Below are positions 42,718 through 54,514 of a DNA stretch of 64,000 nucleotides, piece after piece (within the stretch, counting starts at the first letter, position 1; each line of letters opens with the position of its first letter). The translations under genes were made by a program, and so were the position numbers. The DNA is from Actinomycetota bacterium (GTDB lineage: Bacteria; Actinomycetota; Actinomycetes; Actinomycetales; Dermatophilaceae), in NCBI GenBank assembly GCA_020160805.1, contig JAIUPO010000008.1:62001-126000 (forward strand). The letters run 5' to 3'. The notes under the pieces are model-generated. The model did no database searches. It worked only from the letters and a program-made list of their open reading frames with translations, and was not told where the DNA came from.

Positions 42718-42732
42718 TATGATACGTGTATC
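42718..42732 (+). promoter_or_regulatory. Toxin-antitoxin promoter/operator
   Basis: TATGAT (42718-42723) is a good -10, overlapping the palindrome GATAC-GT-GTATC (42721-42732), a likely site for the ribbon-helix-helix antitoxin to repress its own operon. Confidence 0.45.
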
Positions 42733-42748
42733 GCAGAAAGGTCTGGTC

Positions 42749-42970
42749 ATGCCCCTGTCAGTGCGGCTCACGCCAGAAGAAGACTCTCGACTCGATCGAC
42801 TCGCAGCCAGGACTGGGCGCTCGAAGACCTTCTACGTGCGCCAGGCCATAAAACTCCACCTCGCGGAACTTGAGGAGCAGTACTGGGCTGACGAGGCCAT
42901 TCGTGACTGGGAGGCGTCAGGGAGGACGTCACGCCCAGCCGGTGAGCTCTGGGGCGAGTTGGGCGTGTGA
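42749..42970 (+). CDS. RelB-type ribbon-helix-helix antitoxin
   Basis: 73 residues from ATG 42749, with GAAAGG upstream. The N-terminus MPLSVRLTPEEDSRLDRLAA is a ribbon-helix-helix DNA-binding domain; SKTFYVRQAIKLHLAELEEQ is its second helix, and the acidic C-terminus would wrap the toxin. It overlaps the toxin gene start as GTGA. Confidence 0.85.
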   Translation: MPLSVRLTPEEDSRLDRLAARTGRSKTFYVRQAIKLHLAELEEQYWADEAIRDWEASGRTSRPAGELWGELGV

Positions 42971-43230
42971 GTCAGTGGGAGCTGCGGACGGCCTCCGCGT
43001 TCGACAAGGTTGCGCCCAAACTCGACCCGCCCGCCCTTCGCCGAATCAAGGCGTACCTGGACGAAGTTTGCGAGTTGGAGGACCGGCGCGCGCGGGGCAA
43101 AGGGCTGACAGGAGACCTCGCGGGCTACTGGCGATACCGCGTTGGTGACTACCGCGTGCTCGCGCATATCGACGACAGCGAACTTGTCATCGTCGCGGTG
43201 ACCATGGGTCATCGGTCGGGAGTGTATTAA
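42967..43230 (+). CDS. RelE-family toxin
   Basis: 87 residues from GTG 42967. The fold RTASAFDKVAPKLDPPALRR, GKGLTGDLAGYWRYRVGDYR and VLAHIDDSELVIVAVTMGHR is the RelE/ParE class; the Arg and Tyr of YRVGDYRV and the C-terminal HRSGVY are the expected mRNA-cutting residues. It should cleave mRNA at the ribosome when the antitoxin is lost. Confidence 0.85.
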   Translation: MSQWELRTASAFDKVAPKLDPPALRRIKAYLDEVCELEDRRARGKGLTGDLAGYWRYRVGDYRVLAHIDDSELVIVAVTMGHRSGVY

Positions 43231-43361
43231 CCCTCCCGTCTGCCCTGCGGAGGTCGGCGGGTGGATTCAGGCAGCGCCGATCGTCGTCCGGAGGGGGCGG
43301 CGGGGCGCGATTAGGCTGGCCCGATTCCCGAGACGGACACGCACGATGGAGAGCACAGGCG

Positions 43362-45743
<2,382 letters not shown>

Positions 45744-45853
45744 CAGCACCGCACGCTTGACCCGCCGCTGAAACTTTTTCCCGGGCAGGTGTCCTTTTGC
45801 CGGGGTGCCGTTCGTGGAGATGTCGTAAGCACCCCAACCAAGGAGTAGAACCC

Positions 45854-46204
45854 ATGGCTCAGTACTTATTGTCCGTCTGGCACGACGACCAGAACTTCCC
45901 CCAGACCACGCCCGAGGACATGGAGCGGATGTTCGCCCAGGTCGGCGCCTTCAACGAGGAGGTGCAGGCGGCCGGCAAGTGGGTCTTCGCCGGCGGTCTC
46001 CACCCGATCACCACGGCCACCGTCGTCGACGCGAGCAAGGGCGACCCGGTCATCACCGATGGCCCGTATGCCGAGTCCAAGGAGCAGATGGGCGGCTTCT
46101 GGGTCATCGAGTCCGAGGACCTCGACGAGGCGCTCGAGTGGGCCCGCAAGGGCTCGGCCGCCTGCGAGGGCCCGGTCGAGGTGCGTCCCTTCCAGGGCGA
46201 GTGA
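45854..46204 (+). CDS. YciI/DGPF family protein
   Basis: 116 residues from ATG 45854 with AAGGAGTAG upstream. The ferredoxin-like fold ends in the family signature [24 protein letters not shown]/YciI proteins sit next to ECF42 sigma genes and are direct members of their regulon. It precedes the sigma gene by 10 bases and is co-transcribed. Confidence 0.85.
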   Translation: MAQYLLSVWHDDQNFPQTTPEDMERMFAQVGAFNEEVQAAGKWVFAGGLHPITTATVVDASKGDPVITDGPYAESKEQMGGFWVIESEDLDEALEWARKGSAACEGPVEVRPFQGE

Positions 46205-46214
46205 ACCGCGCCGC

Positions 46215-47480
46215 ATGTTCAACGGGGAGCGCCACGACCTCGACCGGCTCGATCGCATTTTCCGCGAAGAGCACGGTCGGGTCGTGGCGGCCCTGACCCG
46301 TTATCTCGGCAGCATCGACCTCGCCGAGGACGCCGCCTCCGAGGCGTATGTCGTGGCCCTGGAGACCTGGCCGCGCGACGGCATACCTCCCAATCCCGGC
46401 GGTTGGCTCACGACCACCGCCCGACGCCGCGCGATCGATCGCCTTCGCCGCGAATCGACCCGCACCAGCAAGGAGGGCGAGGCCCACATGCTGCTCGAAC
46501 TCCACGGCACCCATGGCCCCACGCCCGACGAGTCCTCCATCGAGGATGACCGGCTGCGGATGGTCTTCACCTGCTGCCACCCCGCGTTGGCGCCCGCAGC
46601 GCAGGTCGCGCTGACCCTCAAGGTGCTCGGCGGTCTCTCGACGGGCGAGGTGGCCGCGGCCTTCCTCGTGGAGGAGGCCACGATGGCCAAGCGACTGACC
46701 CGCACCAAGGGCAAGATCGCGGCGGCGCGCATCCCCTATGAGGTGCCGGGGGATGCTGCCCTGCCCGCACGACTCACGGCGGTGCTCACAACGATCTATC
46801 TCATCTTCAACGAGGGTTACCTGCCCGCTGGCGCTGGTGGTGAAAGCGGCGCAGCTGTGCGGCCAGACCTCACCGGTGAGGCGATCCGGCTGGCCCGCCT
46901 CGTCGTCGAACTCATGCCCGACGAACCCGAAGCCGCTGGCCTACTCGCGCTCATGGTGCTCACCGAAGCACGGCGCCCGGCGCGCATCGCGGACGGTCGC
47001 CTCGTCACCTTGGCCGACCAGGACCGGTCACTGTGGGACCGCGACCTGATCGCCGAGGGGCACGACCTCGTGCGAAGGTGCCTGCGCCGCAATGCTCCCG
47101 GCCCCTTTCAACTCCAGGCAGCCATCAACGCCGTCCACACCGACGCGCCACGCTCGGAGGACACCGACTGGGCGCAGATTGTCGTCCTCTATGACCAGCT
47201 GTATGCCGTATCGCCGACCCCCGTCGTCGGCCTCAATCGCGCTGTGGCACAGGCGGAATTGGCTGGGCCAGAGGTGGGATTGGCAGCCATCGATGCGGTC
47301 CCTGGCATTGGGTCACTGGACGGCTACCACCCACTGCACGCCACCCGGGCCGAGTTGCTGCGACGGAACGGGGACGCGGACGGTGCGCGGGCGGCATACG
47401 AACGGGCCCTGGACCTCGCCACCAACCCGGCCGAGCGCGCCCACCTCACCGAGCGGCGTAGCTCTCTGGAGATGCTCTGA
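46215..47480 (+). CDS. ECF42-type RNA polymerase sigma factor
   Basis: 421 residues from ATG 46215. Sigma region 2 ([60 protein letters not shown]) and region 4 ([20 protein letters not shown]) are followed by a long C-terminal TPR-like extension (DUF6596), ending [18 protein letters not shown]. The C-terminal extension is needed for activity in described members. No anti-sigma gene is present; the DGPF neighbour is the usual target. Confidence 0.85.
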   Translation: MFNGERHDLDRLDRIFREEHGRVVAALTRYLGSIDLAEDAASEAYVVALETWPRDGIPPNPGGWLTTTARRRAIDRLRRESTRTSKEGEAHMLLELHGTHGPTPDESSIEDDRLRMVFTCCHPALAPAAQVALTLKVLGGLSTGEVAAAFLVEEATMAKRLTRTKGKIAAARIPYEVPGDAALPARLTAVLTTIYLIFNEGYLPAGAGGESGAAVRPDLTGEAIRLARLVVELMPDEPEAAGLLALMVLTEARRPARIADGRLVTLADQDRSLWDRDLIAEGHDLVRRCLRRNAPGPFQLQAAINAVHTDAPRSEDTDWAQIVVLYDQLYAVSPTPVVGLNRAVAQAELAGPEVGLAAIDAVPGIGSLDGYHPLHATRAELLRRNGDADGARAAYERALDLATNPAERAHLTERRSSLEML

Positions 47481-47506
47481 ACGCAGGAGCCAATTGGCGG
47501 CACCCG

Positions 47507-48607
47507 TCAGAAGGCGCCGCGGATCGGGGTGGTCTTGACCGGCCCGGCTTCGGCGGGGTCCGCGGGCATGATCATCTCGGCCCGCAGCCCGAGCAGGCGG
47601 ATCTCGCGTCCGGTCTCCATCTTGTCGACCAGGGACAGGGCAGCCTCCTCGAGGGCGGCTCGATCCGTGGTCACCGCCGGTAGTTTGCGACTGAAGGTCT
47701 TGGTGAAGAAGGGCGCATAGCGGACCTTCAGGGTGAGCCGCATGACCGGGCGTCCCTCGGCGAGGACGTCCTCAAGCACCTGGCCGACGAGGACACGCAC
47801 GGCGTCCTCGACCTCGGCGCGCGTCACCAGGTTGCGTTGGTAGGTCGTCTCGCGCGAGTGCCCGCGCGCCACCCACGGGGTGTCGTCGACGACGCTCGAG
47901 CCGCGGCCGTGCCCGAGATCGGCATACCACTGGCCCATGCGCGGCCCGAACTCACCGACGAGCACGGCCGGGTCGGCCGCAGCCAACTCGTGGACCGTGT
48001 GGATGCCCAGGCCGCTGAGCCGCTTCGACACTTTCGACCCGACGCCCCACAACTCGATGGTGGGCCGCTCGCCCATGACCTCGGACCAGTTGTCCGCCGT
48101 CAGCCGGAAGATACCTCGCGGCTTGCCGAACCCGGTGGCGAGCTTGGCGCGGATCTTGTTGTCGCCGATGCCGATTGAGCAGTGGAGGTGGGTCGCCGCC
48201 AGCACCGCCGCCTGGGTCTCACGCGCCCAGCCCTCGGCATCATCGGTGGTGATCCCCAGGAAGGCTTCGTCCCAACCGAGGATCTCGACCACGGCGCCGG
48301 TCGAGCGCAGGACGGTCATGACCTGCTCGGAGGCCGCCGTATAGGCCGGCCCATCGACGGGCAGGATGATCGCGTCGGGCGCCTTGCGCGCGGCCAGGCG
48401 GAGCGGCATACCGGAGCCGACACCGAAGGCTCGCGCCTCGTAGGAAGCCGTCGACACGACGGCGCGCTCGGTCGGGTCTCCGCGCCCGCCGACGATGACG
48501 GGCCGCCCGGCGAGTTCTGGCCGGCGCAGCACCTCGACCGCGGCGATGAACTGGTCCATGTCGACGTGCAGCACCCACGGCCGGGCCGGGGTTGCCACAT
48601 CGCTCAT
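47507..48607 (-). CDS. dinB: Y-family DNA polymerase IV
   Basis: 366 residues. Palm motifs LHVDMDQFIAAVE and ILGWDEAFLGI carry the catalytic Asp and Asp-Glu; the second is WDEAFLG where most DinB have S(V/I)DEAYLD. The little-finger domain (RNLVTRAEVEDAVRVLVGQV) is complete. No beta-clamp tail (QxxLF) is evident at the C-terminus. It makes error-prone bypass synthesis. Single gene, convergent with the sigma operon. Confidence 0.9.
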   Translation of the reverse strand: MSDVATPARPWVLHVDMDQFIAAVEVLRRPELAGRPVIVGGRGDPTERAVVSTASYEARAFGVGSGMPLRLAARKAPDAIILPVDGPAYTAASEQVMTVLRSTGAVVEILGWDEAFLGITTDDAEGWARETQAAVLAATHLHCSIGIGDNKIRAKLATGFGKPRGIFRLTADNWSEVMGERPTIELWGVGSKVSKRLSGLGIHTVHELAAADPAVLVGEFGPRMGQWYADLGHGRGSSVVDDTPWVARGHSRETTYQRNLVTRAEVEDAVRVLVGQVLEDVLAEGRPVMRLTLKVRYAPFFTKTFSRKLPAVTTDRAALEEAALSLVDKMETGREIRLLGLRAEMIMPADPAEAGPVKTTPIRGAF

Positions 48608-48658
48608 GCGGCAATCCTCACCCGACGGCGAGTGTGAGTCGAGGGGCCGGGATGCCGG

Positions 48659-49285
48659 TCAGCCGGGGACGCGGGCGGTGACGAGAAAGACGGGATAGCT
48701 GCGGCTGGCCCCGTCGACCTCCTTGTCGACCGTCGTGGCGGTGTCGAAAGCGATGTCCTGGAAGCCGATACGCTGCAAGGCGTGCCCGAGCGTATGCCGA
48801 TCGAAACCGTCGTGCCCGTGGAAGTCTCCGTGCGCTTGGTGGAACGACCCGCCGGGGTCTTCGTCCAGGTCGGCGAGCGCAAGCCGGCCGCCGGGCTTGA
48901 GTAGCCCGCGCAGTCGGGCCAGGGCGACGTCAATATCGGGCACGTGGTGCAGGGCCAGCATGCTCCAAATGACGTCGAACTGACCCGGGTCCGTATCGTC
49001 GCTCGTCGGGTCGAAAAGGGCGGCCCGCATCCGGTCACCCCGGCCGAGATCGTCGATCCGTTGCTGGGCGACCGCCACCATGCCCGGAGCCGCGTCGGTG
49101 ATCACGACCGTGCCGACGTCATCGGCGAGGGCGCGACTGAGCAGCCCGGTGCCGCCACCGAACTCGAGCACATCCTCCGTGCCCGTCAGGCCGAGATTGC
49201 GTCGAACCGCTTCGGCCACCTGCGCCGCATTGCGCAGCTTCTCGGGGTCGTCATCCCAGGTCGCTGCCCGGTCGCTGAAGTCCAT
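48659..49285 (-). CDS. Class I SAM-dependent methyltransferase
   Basis: 208 residues. Motif I VLEFGGGTGLLSRALA, then ITDAAPGMVAVAQQRID (acidic ribose ligand), DVIWSMLALHHVPD and LLKPGGRLALADL follow the UbiE/methyltransferase-11 order. C-terminal strands complete the fold. The substrate is unknown. Confidence 0.85.
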   Translation of the reverse strand: MDFSDRAATWDDDPEKLRNAAQVAEAVRRNLGLTGTEDVLEFGGGTGLLSRALADDVGTVVITDAAPGMVAVAQQRIDDLGRGDRMRAALFDPTSDDTDPGQFDVIWSMLALHHVPDIDVALARLRGLLKPGGRLALADLDEDPGGSFHQAHGDFHGHDGFDRHTLGHALQRIGFQDIAFDTATTVDKEVDGASRSYPVFLVTARVPG

Positions 49286-49316
49286 GACGCGAGTATTGCC
49301 GATGCCTGCGCGTCGT

Positions 49317-49594
49317 TCACAGGACGGCGGTCATGCCCCCGTCGACGAAGATCGTCTGGCCATTCACGAAATCCGATGCGGGGCTGGCCAGCCAGAGCAG
49401 CGTGCCCGTCAGATCCGCCACCTGACCCCGGCGATCGCGCCCTATAGCGCCACCAAAGGCGCCGGGCGCCGGGCGTTGAGGACAACCTCCGCCCCCGCCT
49501 CGACGAGGGCCCGCGCGAGCGCCTTGCCGATGCCCTGGCTGCTGCCGGTCACTAGTGCCCGTGCGCCAGTGATGTCGAAGGACGAAGCGGACAC
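49317..49594 (-). pseudogene. Short-chain dehydrogenase gene with internal deletion
   Basis: From GTG 49594 (after CTGGAGG) the minus strand reads SASSFDITGARALVTGSSQG, IGKALARALVEAGAEVVLNA, then a stop at LVAL. In another frame the C-terminus GQVADLTGTLLWLASPASDF, VNGQTIFVDGGMTAVL follows immediately. Both ends of a roughly 255-residue SDR (gluconate 5-dehydrogenase-like) remain and about 150 residues, including the YxxxK active site, are lost, with a frame change. Confidence 0.8.
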
Positions 49595-49720
49595 GAAGTC
49601 CTCCAGTGGCGCGGGATCGATGGCAATGCGTGGTGGATCTCACGGTATGCCGCATAGCGGCACCGAGCATCCGGCCCGGCCGCTTAGCCTGGTACGAGCC
49701 ACACGACTTGGAGCTTGACC

Positions 49721-50449
49721 ATGCCTTCGCGGAGCCTGCCACGCCATCACGAGCGGATCACCGTGTTGTGCGAGCGCGAAGCGCTCCCGGACGGGACAGC
49801 GGTGTGGGTCGGACCGCTCCTGCCGTCGGACCGCGCGGCCTTGGCCGAGGAGTACCTCAAGCTTTCGCCGAGCTCGAAACGCAGCCGATTTCTGGCTGCC
49901 GTCCCGGCCCTGACCGACGACATGCTGGATCACTTGGTCGACCAAGTGGACGGAATCGATCACGTAGCCCTCGTCGTTTTCGTGGAGCAGGGCCGTCGGA
50001 TGCACCCGGTCGGGATCGGGCGCATGGTGCGGTATGCCGAGCGGCCCGACACCGCGGATATCGCCTTCACGGTCCAGGACGCGTGGCAGGGGCGCGGCAT
50101 CGCCTCGTTGCTTGCCCGGGTGTTGTGCGAGCGGGCCCCAGAGGGCATCACGCACCTGCTGACGGAGGTAGCGGCGGATAACCCGGCTCCGCTGAAGATC
50201 CTGGGCAAGCTCGGGGAGATGCAGGTGCACCGGGCCGGCTATGGCGTGCTGGATGTTGAGGTGGCCCTGGGCGGGGAGACGTTGCGTCTCGAGCCACCCG
50301 CCGACGGGGAGCGACTGCACCCGCTGCTTGCGGCCTACGCACGTCAGATCCTGAAAACCCGCGACCTCGTCTGCGACGAGTTGGCGCGTCTGTCGCCGCT
50401 GAACTGGTTTGACGATGACGAAGCCCGTGACGGGCACGACGGCGACTGA
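49721..50449 (+). CDS. GNAT family N-acetyltransferase
   Basis: 242 residues from ATG 49721, with TTGGAG 7 bases before. Acetyl-CoA motif A is ADIAFTVQDAWQGRGIASLL (Q/RxxGxG/A), with VAADNPAPLKILGKLG as motif B. The longer C-terminal tail resembles the GNAT domains fused or allied to acyl-CoA synthetases. Substrate unknown. Confidence 0.8.
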   Translation: MPSRSLPRHHERITVLCEREALPDGTAVWVGPLLPSDRAALAEEYLKLSPSSKRSRFLAAVPALTDDMLDHLVDQVDGIDHVALVVFVEQGRRMHPVGIGRMVRYAERPDTADIAFTVQDAWQGRGIASLLARVLCERAPEGITHLLTEVAADNPAPLKILGKLGEMQVHRAGYGVLDVEVALGGETLRLEPPADGERLHPLLAAYARQILKTRDLVCDELARLSPLNWFDDDEARDGHDGD

Positions 50450-50475
50450 AATCGCGTTTCGCGACGGGCGATTTC
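50448..50475. terminator. Hairpin after the GNAT gene
   Basis: GAAATCGC (50448-50455) pairs perfectly with GCGATTTC (50468-50475), loop 12 bases; the stem begins at the stop codon. A nested GACGGG/CCCGTC pairing overlaps it. The rest of the gap to 50563 shows nothing clear. Confidence 0.45.
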
Positions 50476-50563
50476 CCGTCAGACTGGGTGGCGTGCCCGT
50501 CGATGTTTGCACACTGGTGTCGTCGTTGGTGGTCGTTGACGGCGCTGCGCTTCGGCCCGTCCG

Positions 50564-51160
50564 TCACGGCCTGAGGTCACGCCGCATGATCAGCCGTGGC
50601 ATCTTCGAGGCGACCGCATCGGTGGTGCCGATGACCTGGAAGTCCGCCGCGTCGAACATCGCCTTGGTCCCGACGAAGGCCATCGTCAGGTCCATGCGTC
50701 CCGGCGGATCGACCGGATAGGCCTCGACGGCCGGCGCGCCATTGGCGCGTGCCCACTCCACCGCGCCCTGGATGAGGTGACCGACAACCCCCTGCTTGCG
50801 ATGCCCGCCCCGCACGACGACGCAGATGATGCTCCATACCGGCACGTCGTCGACTGGCCGGATCAGCTTGGAGGCCGCGAGGCGCGGAATGTCTTGGCGT
50901 GGGCCGATATTGCACCAGCCCACCGGCGTGCCATCGCGATAGGTCACAACGCCCGGGGGGAGTTTCTCTGCACACATGGCGCGAGCCGCGCGTTCGCGGG
51001 CGTCCTCGTCCGTGCCGCCGAGCGCCGCAATGTCTTGGGCGCGCAGCCGATGGGACAGGCACCAGCAATGCGACGCGCGCCGGTTCGGATTGATCACATC
51101 AGCGAAGTCCTCGAAGCGATCCGGCGTGACCGGGTGCGTCTCCCAACTGGTGTCCGTCAT
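50564..51160 (-). CDS. GNAT family N-acetyltransferase
   Basis: 198 residues. VVTYRDGTPVGWCNIGPRQD and SIICVVVRGGHRKQGVVGHL (motif A with R/KxxG) define the fold; ASHCWCLSHRL near the start and EAYPVDPPGRMDL are typical of a branch often annotated as GNAT with a Cys-rich N-terminus. It is the last gene of a three-gene operon; its start overlaps the upstream stop as ATGA. Confidence 0.8.
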   Translation of the reverse strand: MTDTSWETHPVTPDRFEDFADVINPNRRASHCWCLSHRLRAQDIAALGGTDEDARERAARAMCAEKLPPGVVTYRDGTPVGWCNIGPRQDIPRLAASKLIRPVDDVPVWSIICVVVRGGHRKQGVVGHLIQGAVEWARANGAPAVEAYPVDPPGRMDLTMAFVGTKAMFDAADFQVIGTTDAVASKMPRLIMRRDLRP

Positions 51161-52134
51161 GCGCCAACTCCTCCAGTGTCGTCAGCCCACCGCAGCACGC
51201 GTCGGGCGCGGAGGGTGAGCCAGGCGGACGGCATACCGATGCCGTCGTCGACATCGAACCAAACCCGGCCGCCGGGGCGGGATTCCAGCGGCCACCGGCC
51301 GTCGTCGTCGGCCTTGCCGCGGAGCCAGTCCAGCGCCTCGCCGAGTCGCGGGTCCGGGCCGGTGGCGTCGTGGAATCCGGCGGCGCGCAGGTAATCCAGG
51401 CCGCGGAGCACGTCATAGTGCCAGCGGTTCGGGTGGGTGAGCTTGAGGAAGTCCTGGTCGGCTATCTCCCCATCGGTCAACCGACGGAACAGGCTGCGGG
51501 ACAACAGAAATTCTTCCCCCGTATGCCGCGCGCTCGCCACATCCGCGCGTTGGGTCGCCTTCTCGAACTCCAGCAATCCTTCGAGCACATTGATGGTCGA
51601 GTGGAAAGAACCACGGGTCGATCCCTCCGCGCGCTCGCAGTTCCAGCCGCCATCCGGCTGCTGCTCGGTGAGGAGGCGATCGGCGATCCCGGTCACGTCC
51701 GCCCCGAAGTAGGCGCCATCGGCGAGGGTGCGGCCGTTGATGCATTCCTCGACCTCGCCAGCCCAATAGGACTGACCGTCGTGATCCCATCGCGAGTTGC
51801 GCCCGACGAGGTCGGCTGTGCGGCGGGCTGTCTCGGAGGTCGGGTCACGTCCCCACTCCCGCAGGTCGGTGAGGGCGTAGGTCGTCGCGGTCCACGGCTG
51901 GCCCTCCGCCTCCCACAGTTCCCGGCTGAAGTCATGCGGGAAGAACGCGCCGCCCGCCCACTGGCCGTCCGAATCCTGGTGTGCGAGAAGGCGAGCACCC
52001 CAGCCCTCGTGCTCGACACGGGACCGGAGCGGTCGCCATACGTCCTCGGGTGCATCGAGGAGGTCGCGCTGGACCTGCCAGGCGATCGCGGGATCGGTGG
52101 CGAGCAGCCACGCGATTACGGGGTCATTGGTCAT
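51157..52134 (-). CDS. Squalene-cyclase-like alpha-toroid protein
   Basis: 325 residues from ATG 52134 (MTNDPVIAWLLATDPAIAWQ). Repeated QW-like motifs (DSDGQWAGG, QQPDGGWNCERAEG, DDDGRWPLESR) mark an alpha/alpha6 barrel like terpene cyclases, but the DxDD catalytic motif of squalene-hopene cyclases is not seen, so cyclase activity is doubtful. There is no membrane insertion helix. It overlaps both neighbours by 4 bases, so it functions with a Gfo/Idh oxidoreductase and a GNAT. Confidence 0.75.
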   Translation of the reverse strand: MTNDPVIAWLLATDPAIAWQVQRDLLDAPEDVWRPLRSRVEHEGWGARLLAHQDSDGQWAGGAFFPHDFSRELWEAEGQPWTATTYALTDLREWGRDPTSETARRTADLVGRNSRWDHDGQSYWAGEVEECINGRTLADGAYFGADVTGIADRLLTEQQPDGGWNCERAEGSTRGSFHSTINVLEGLLEFEKATQRADVASARHTGEEFLLSRSLFRRLTDGEIADQDFLKLTHPNRWHYDVLRGLDYLRAAGFHDATGPDPRLGEALDWLRGKADDDGRWPLESRPGGRVWFDVDDGIGMPSAWLTLRARRVLRWADDTGGVGA

Positions 52135-53096
52135 GAGGCGGCGAAGGCGCGGACTTGCTGGAGCACCTCGGCCATCAGGCGTTGCACGGCGAGGGTGTCG
52201 TCGAGCGGCATGATCGGGCTCTCGGTGAGCCCGGCCGCGAGGCACTCGCCCGCGTGGATGACCTCGAACTGATAGCCGCCGGGGAAGGTCAGCTGCTCGG
52301 GAGTCTTGCCGCGCCATACGGTCAGCGACGGGGAGCGGTGGAAGCGCGGGTGGACATCGATCCAGCCCTCGCTGCCGATGAGCATCATCCGACCCGGTCC
52401 GTAGGCCGTGAACGCCCCGGAGAGAGTCGCGGACCGGCCGTCGCGGTAGCCGAGGAGGACGCCGAATTCGCCCTCGACGCCCGTGGGGAAGGTGCCGCCG
52501 ACGGCATGGACGACATCGGGCGTGCCGAGGAAGTGCTGGGCGAAGGACAGGACATAGACGCCGAGGTCGAGGACGGCGCCGCCGCCGAGGGCTGGGTCGA
52601 AGAGCCGGTCTGCGGCGTCGAACGGGCGGAAGGCGGTCAGGTCACCTTGCACCCCGCGCAGGTCGCCGATGACGCCATCGGCGATCAGTTTCCGGGCGTG
52701 GGCGATCGCCGGATTGAAGCGGGTCCACATCGCCTCCATCGCGAAAACACCTGCTGTCCGAGCGGATTCGATGATCCGGGTGGTGTCCTCGACGGTTGCG
52801 GTGAAGGACTTCTCGACAAGGATCGGCTTGCCCGCGGCGATCGCGGCCAGGGCGATGTCGGTGTGCTGCGGGTGCGGAGTGGCGATATAGATCGCGTCGA
52901 TATCCGGGTCGGTGACCAGGGCGTCATATGACCCGTGCGCGGTGGCGATGCCGTGCTCGTCGGCGAAGGCTCGAGCCCGGTCGAGCGAGCGCGAGCCGAC
53001 GGCGACAAGTTCGCCATTGGTCACGTCCGGGAAGGCCCTCGCCATGACGGCCGCCATCTTGCCCGGACCCGCAATGCCCCACCGCAACTTGGTCAT
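52131..53096 (-). CDS. Gfo/Idh/MocA family oxidoreductase
   Basis: 321 residues. NAD(P)-binding RWGIAGPGKMAAVMARAF (GxGxxA variant), IYIATPHPQHTDIALAAIAA, and the family catalytic segment ILVEKSFTATVEDT with EK; GGAVLDLGVYVLSFAQHFLG carries the active-site Asp and downstream region. It would oxidise or reduce a sugar or inositol-like substrate. First gene of the operon with the toroid protein and GNAT. Confidence 0.85.
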   Translation of the reverse strand: MTKLRWGIAGPGKMAAVMARAFPDVTNGELVAVGSRSLDRARAFADEHGIATAHGSYDALVTDPDIDAIYIATPHPQHTDIALAAIAAGKPILVEKSFTATVEDTTRIIESARTAGVFAMEAMWTRFNPAIAHARKLIADGVIGDLRGVQGDLTAFRPFDAADRLFDPALGGGAVLDLGVYVLSFAQHFLGTPDVVHAVGGTFPTGVEGEFGVLLGYRDGRSATLSGAFTAYGPGRMMLIGSEGWIDVHPRFHRSPSLTVWRGKTPEQLTFPGGYQFEVIHAGECLAAGLTESPIMPLDDTLAVQRLMAEVLQQVRAFAAS

Positions 53097-53105
53097 GACG
53101 CCAGC

Positions 53106-54353
53106 CTATGGGCGGACCGAGAGCTCCGGAGCAGACAAGGCGGCGTGGAGTGCGGTATACACCCGGTCGTTGTTGAGCAGGCCCAGGTGATCCAGGCCGG
53201 TCACGACCGTGACGTCCTCGTCGGCGAACCGACTCGGGTGCGTGGCCGTGGCGAGGTGGCGCGCGGAGTCGAGCGGGACGAGCAGGTCGCCCACGCCCGC
53301 ACCCAGCTGTGCAGGGCGCCGGCCAAGCACCGCGACGATGGCGTGGTGGCGGATGCCGGTTCGATCCGGCGGATGGGTCCGCCGGTCGCTCGTGTCCGTC
53401 GAGCCAGCGTCCTGCCAATCGGCCGGGACGACATTGCCGTACTCCAGGTCACGCACGCCCAGGCTCCGTTGGGCGAGGTAGGCGCCGATCCGACGTCCAC
53501 GCGTGGTTTCGGTCAAGGTGTCGGCGGCGTGGCGCACGCCGCGGGCGACCGGCGACCCGTGATGGGGCGCGCCAAGCGACACCGAGTCGGTCACGAGCGG
53601 CAGCCACGCCGCGTCGTCCGGGGCTTGAGCCAGGGCGCTGTGCACGACGAGACCGCCCATCGAATGGCCGATGAGGACGATTTTCGTGAGCGGCACCGGC
53701 CACGCCGAGTGCAGGCTGTCGAGGAGGGCCACGAGCGCCTGGCCGTTCTCGGAGATCCGCAAGCCGGTGTTGTAGCGCACCGTCACCGGAGTGAGGCCGA
53801 GATCGGTGGCGAGCCGCGCGGCATAGGGCGTCTGGGGGTTGCCCCGCCACTGCCAGGCGGCTTCGGTCCCGCACAGCCCGTGCAGGAAGACGGCGATCTG
53901 GTCACCAATTTGGCCGTATGCCGCGCCGACCCCCTCCGGGGTCAGGTCCACGCGGCGACCGCCGGAACGCACCTGCATGGCTGGGCTGATGCTCGGCGTA
54001 TGGGCGTGGATCGCGTCCCCGCGGATCCCCAGTCCGAAGGCAAGCGCCTGGTGTCCTCGCGGGGCGTCGTGGATGCTTGGCGCTTCGTCACCTCGGCTCC
54101 GAAGTCGTTGTCCAGCAATCCATCCCGCGACCCGCGACCCGGCGTCGAGGCCGAACCCAGTGGCCGTGTACGCGGTCGAGGTCACCGCATCGGCGATGAT
54201 CTGGACCGGAAGGGCAGCCGGTCCAACGGCGGCTTGAACAGCGCGGTGAATCGTGTCGCTGATCCCAGAATGCACGCCGTGCACGAGCGTGGTCGCGTGG
54301 CGCAACTCGATGCCGGCGAACCGGCCGAGGTCGGCGGCTTCTCGCGACTTCAT
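53106..54353 (-). CDS. Alpha/beta hydrolase, esterase/lipase-like
   Basis: 415 residues. The nucleophile elbow is IGHSMGGLVVHSAL; the oxyanion region is VFLHGLCGTEAAW; the catalytic His is probably in TVVTGLDHLGLLNND near the C-terminus. The N-terminal 150 residues are a helical region with GFGLDAGSRVAGW. Similar actinobacterial proteins are called PGAP1-like or triacylglycerol-lipase-like. No signal peptide. The substrate is unknown. Confidence 0.8.
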   Translation of the reverse strand: MKSREAADLGRFAGIELRHATTLVHGVHSGISDTIHRAVQAAVGPAALPVQIIADAVTSTAYTATGFGLDAGSRVAGWIAGQRLRSRGDEAPSIHDAPRGHQALAFGLGIRGDAIHAHTPSISPAMQVRSGGRRVDLTPEGVGAAYGQIGDQIAVFLHGLCGTEAAWQWRGNPQTPYAARLATDLGLTPVTVRYNTGLRISENGQALVALLDSLHSAWPVPLTKIVLIGHSMGGLVVHSALAQAPDDAAWLPLVTDSVSLGAPHHGSPVARGVRHAADTLTETTRGRRIGAYLAQRSLGVRDLEYGNVVPADWQDAGSTDTSDRRTHPPDRTGIRHHAIVAVLGRRPAQLGAGVGDLLVPLDSARHLATATHPSRFADEDVTVVTGLDHLGLLNNDRVYTALHAALSAPELSVRP

Positions 54354-54514
54354 TGGTGTCCCATCCGACGAGTCCCCATCCCTGCCATTGTCCTCGGGGG
54401 AGGGTGACGGACGGGACCGGGTCGGCGGATGTGCAGCGTTGATCGTGTGGGCGGTGGGATGCCGGTGACAGTCACGTCCCCGTGCACTGCGTGATTGGCG
54501 GCAGTATGTGGAGC

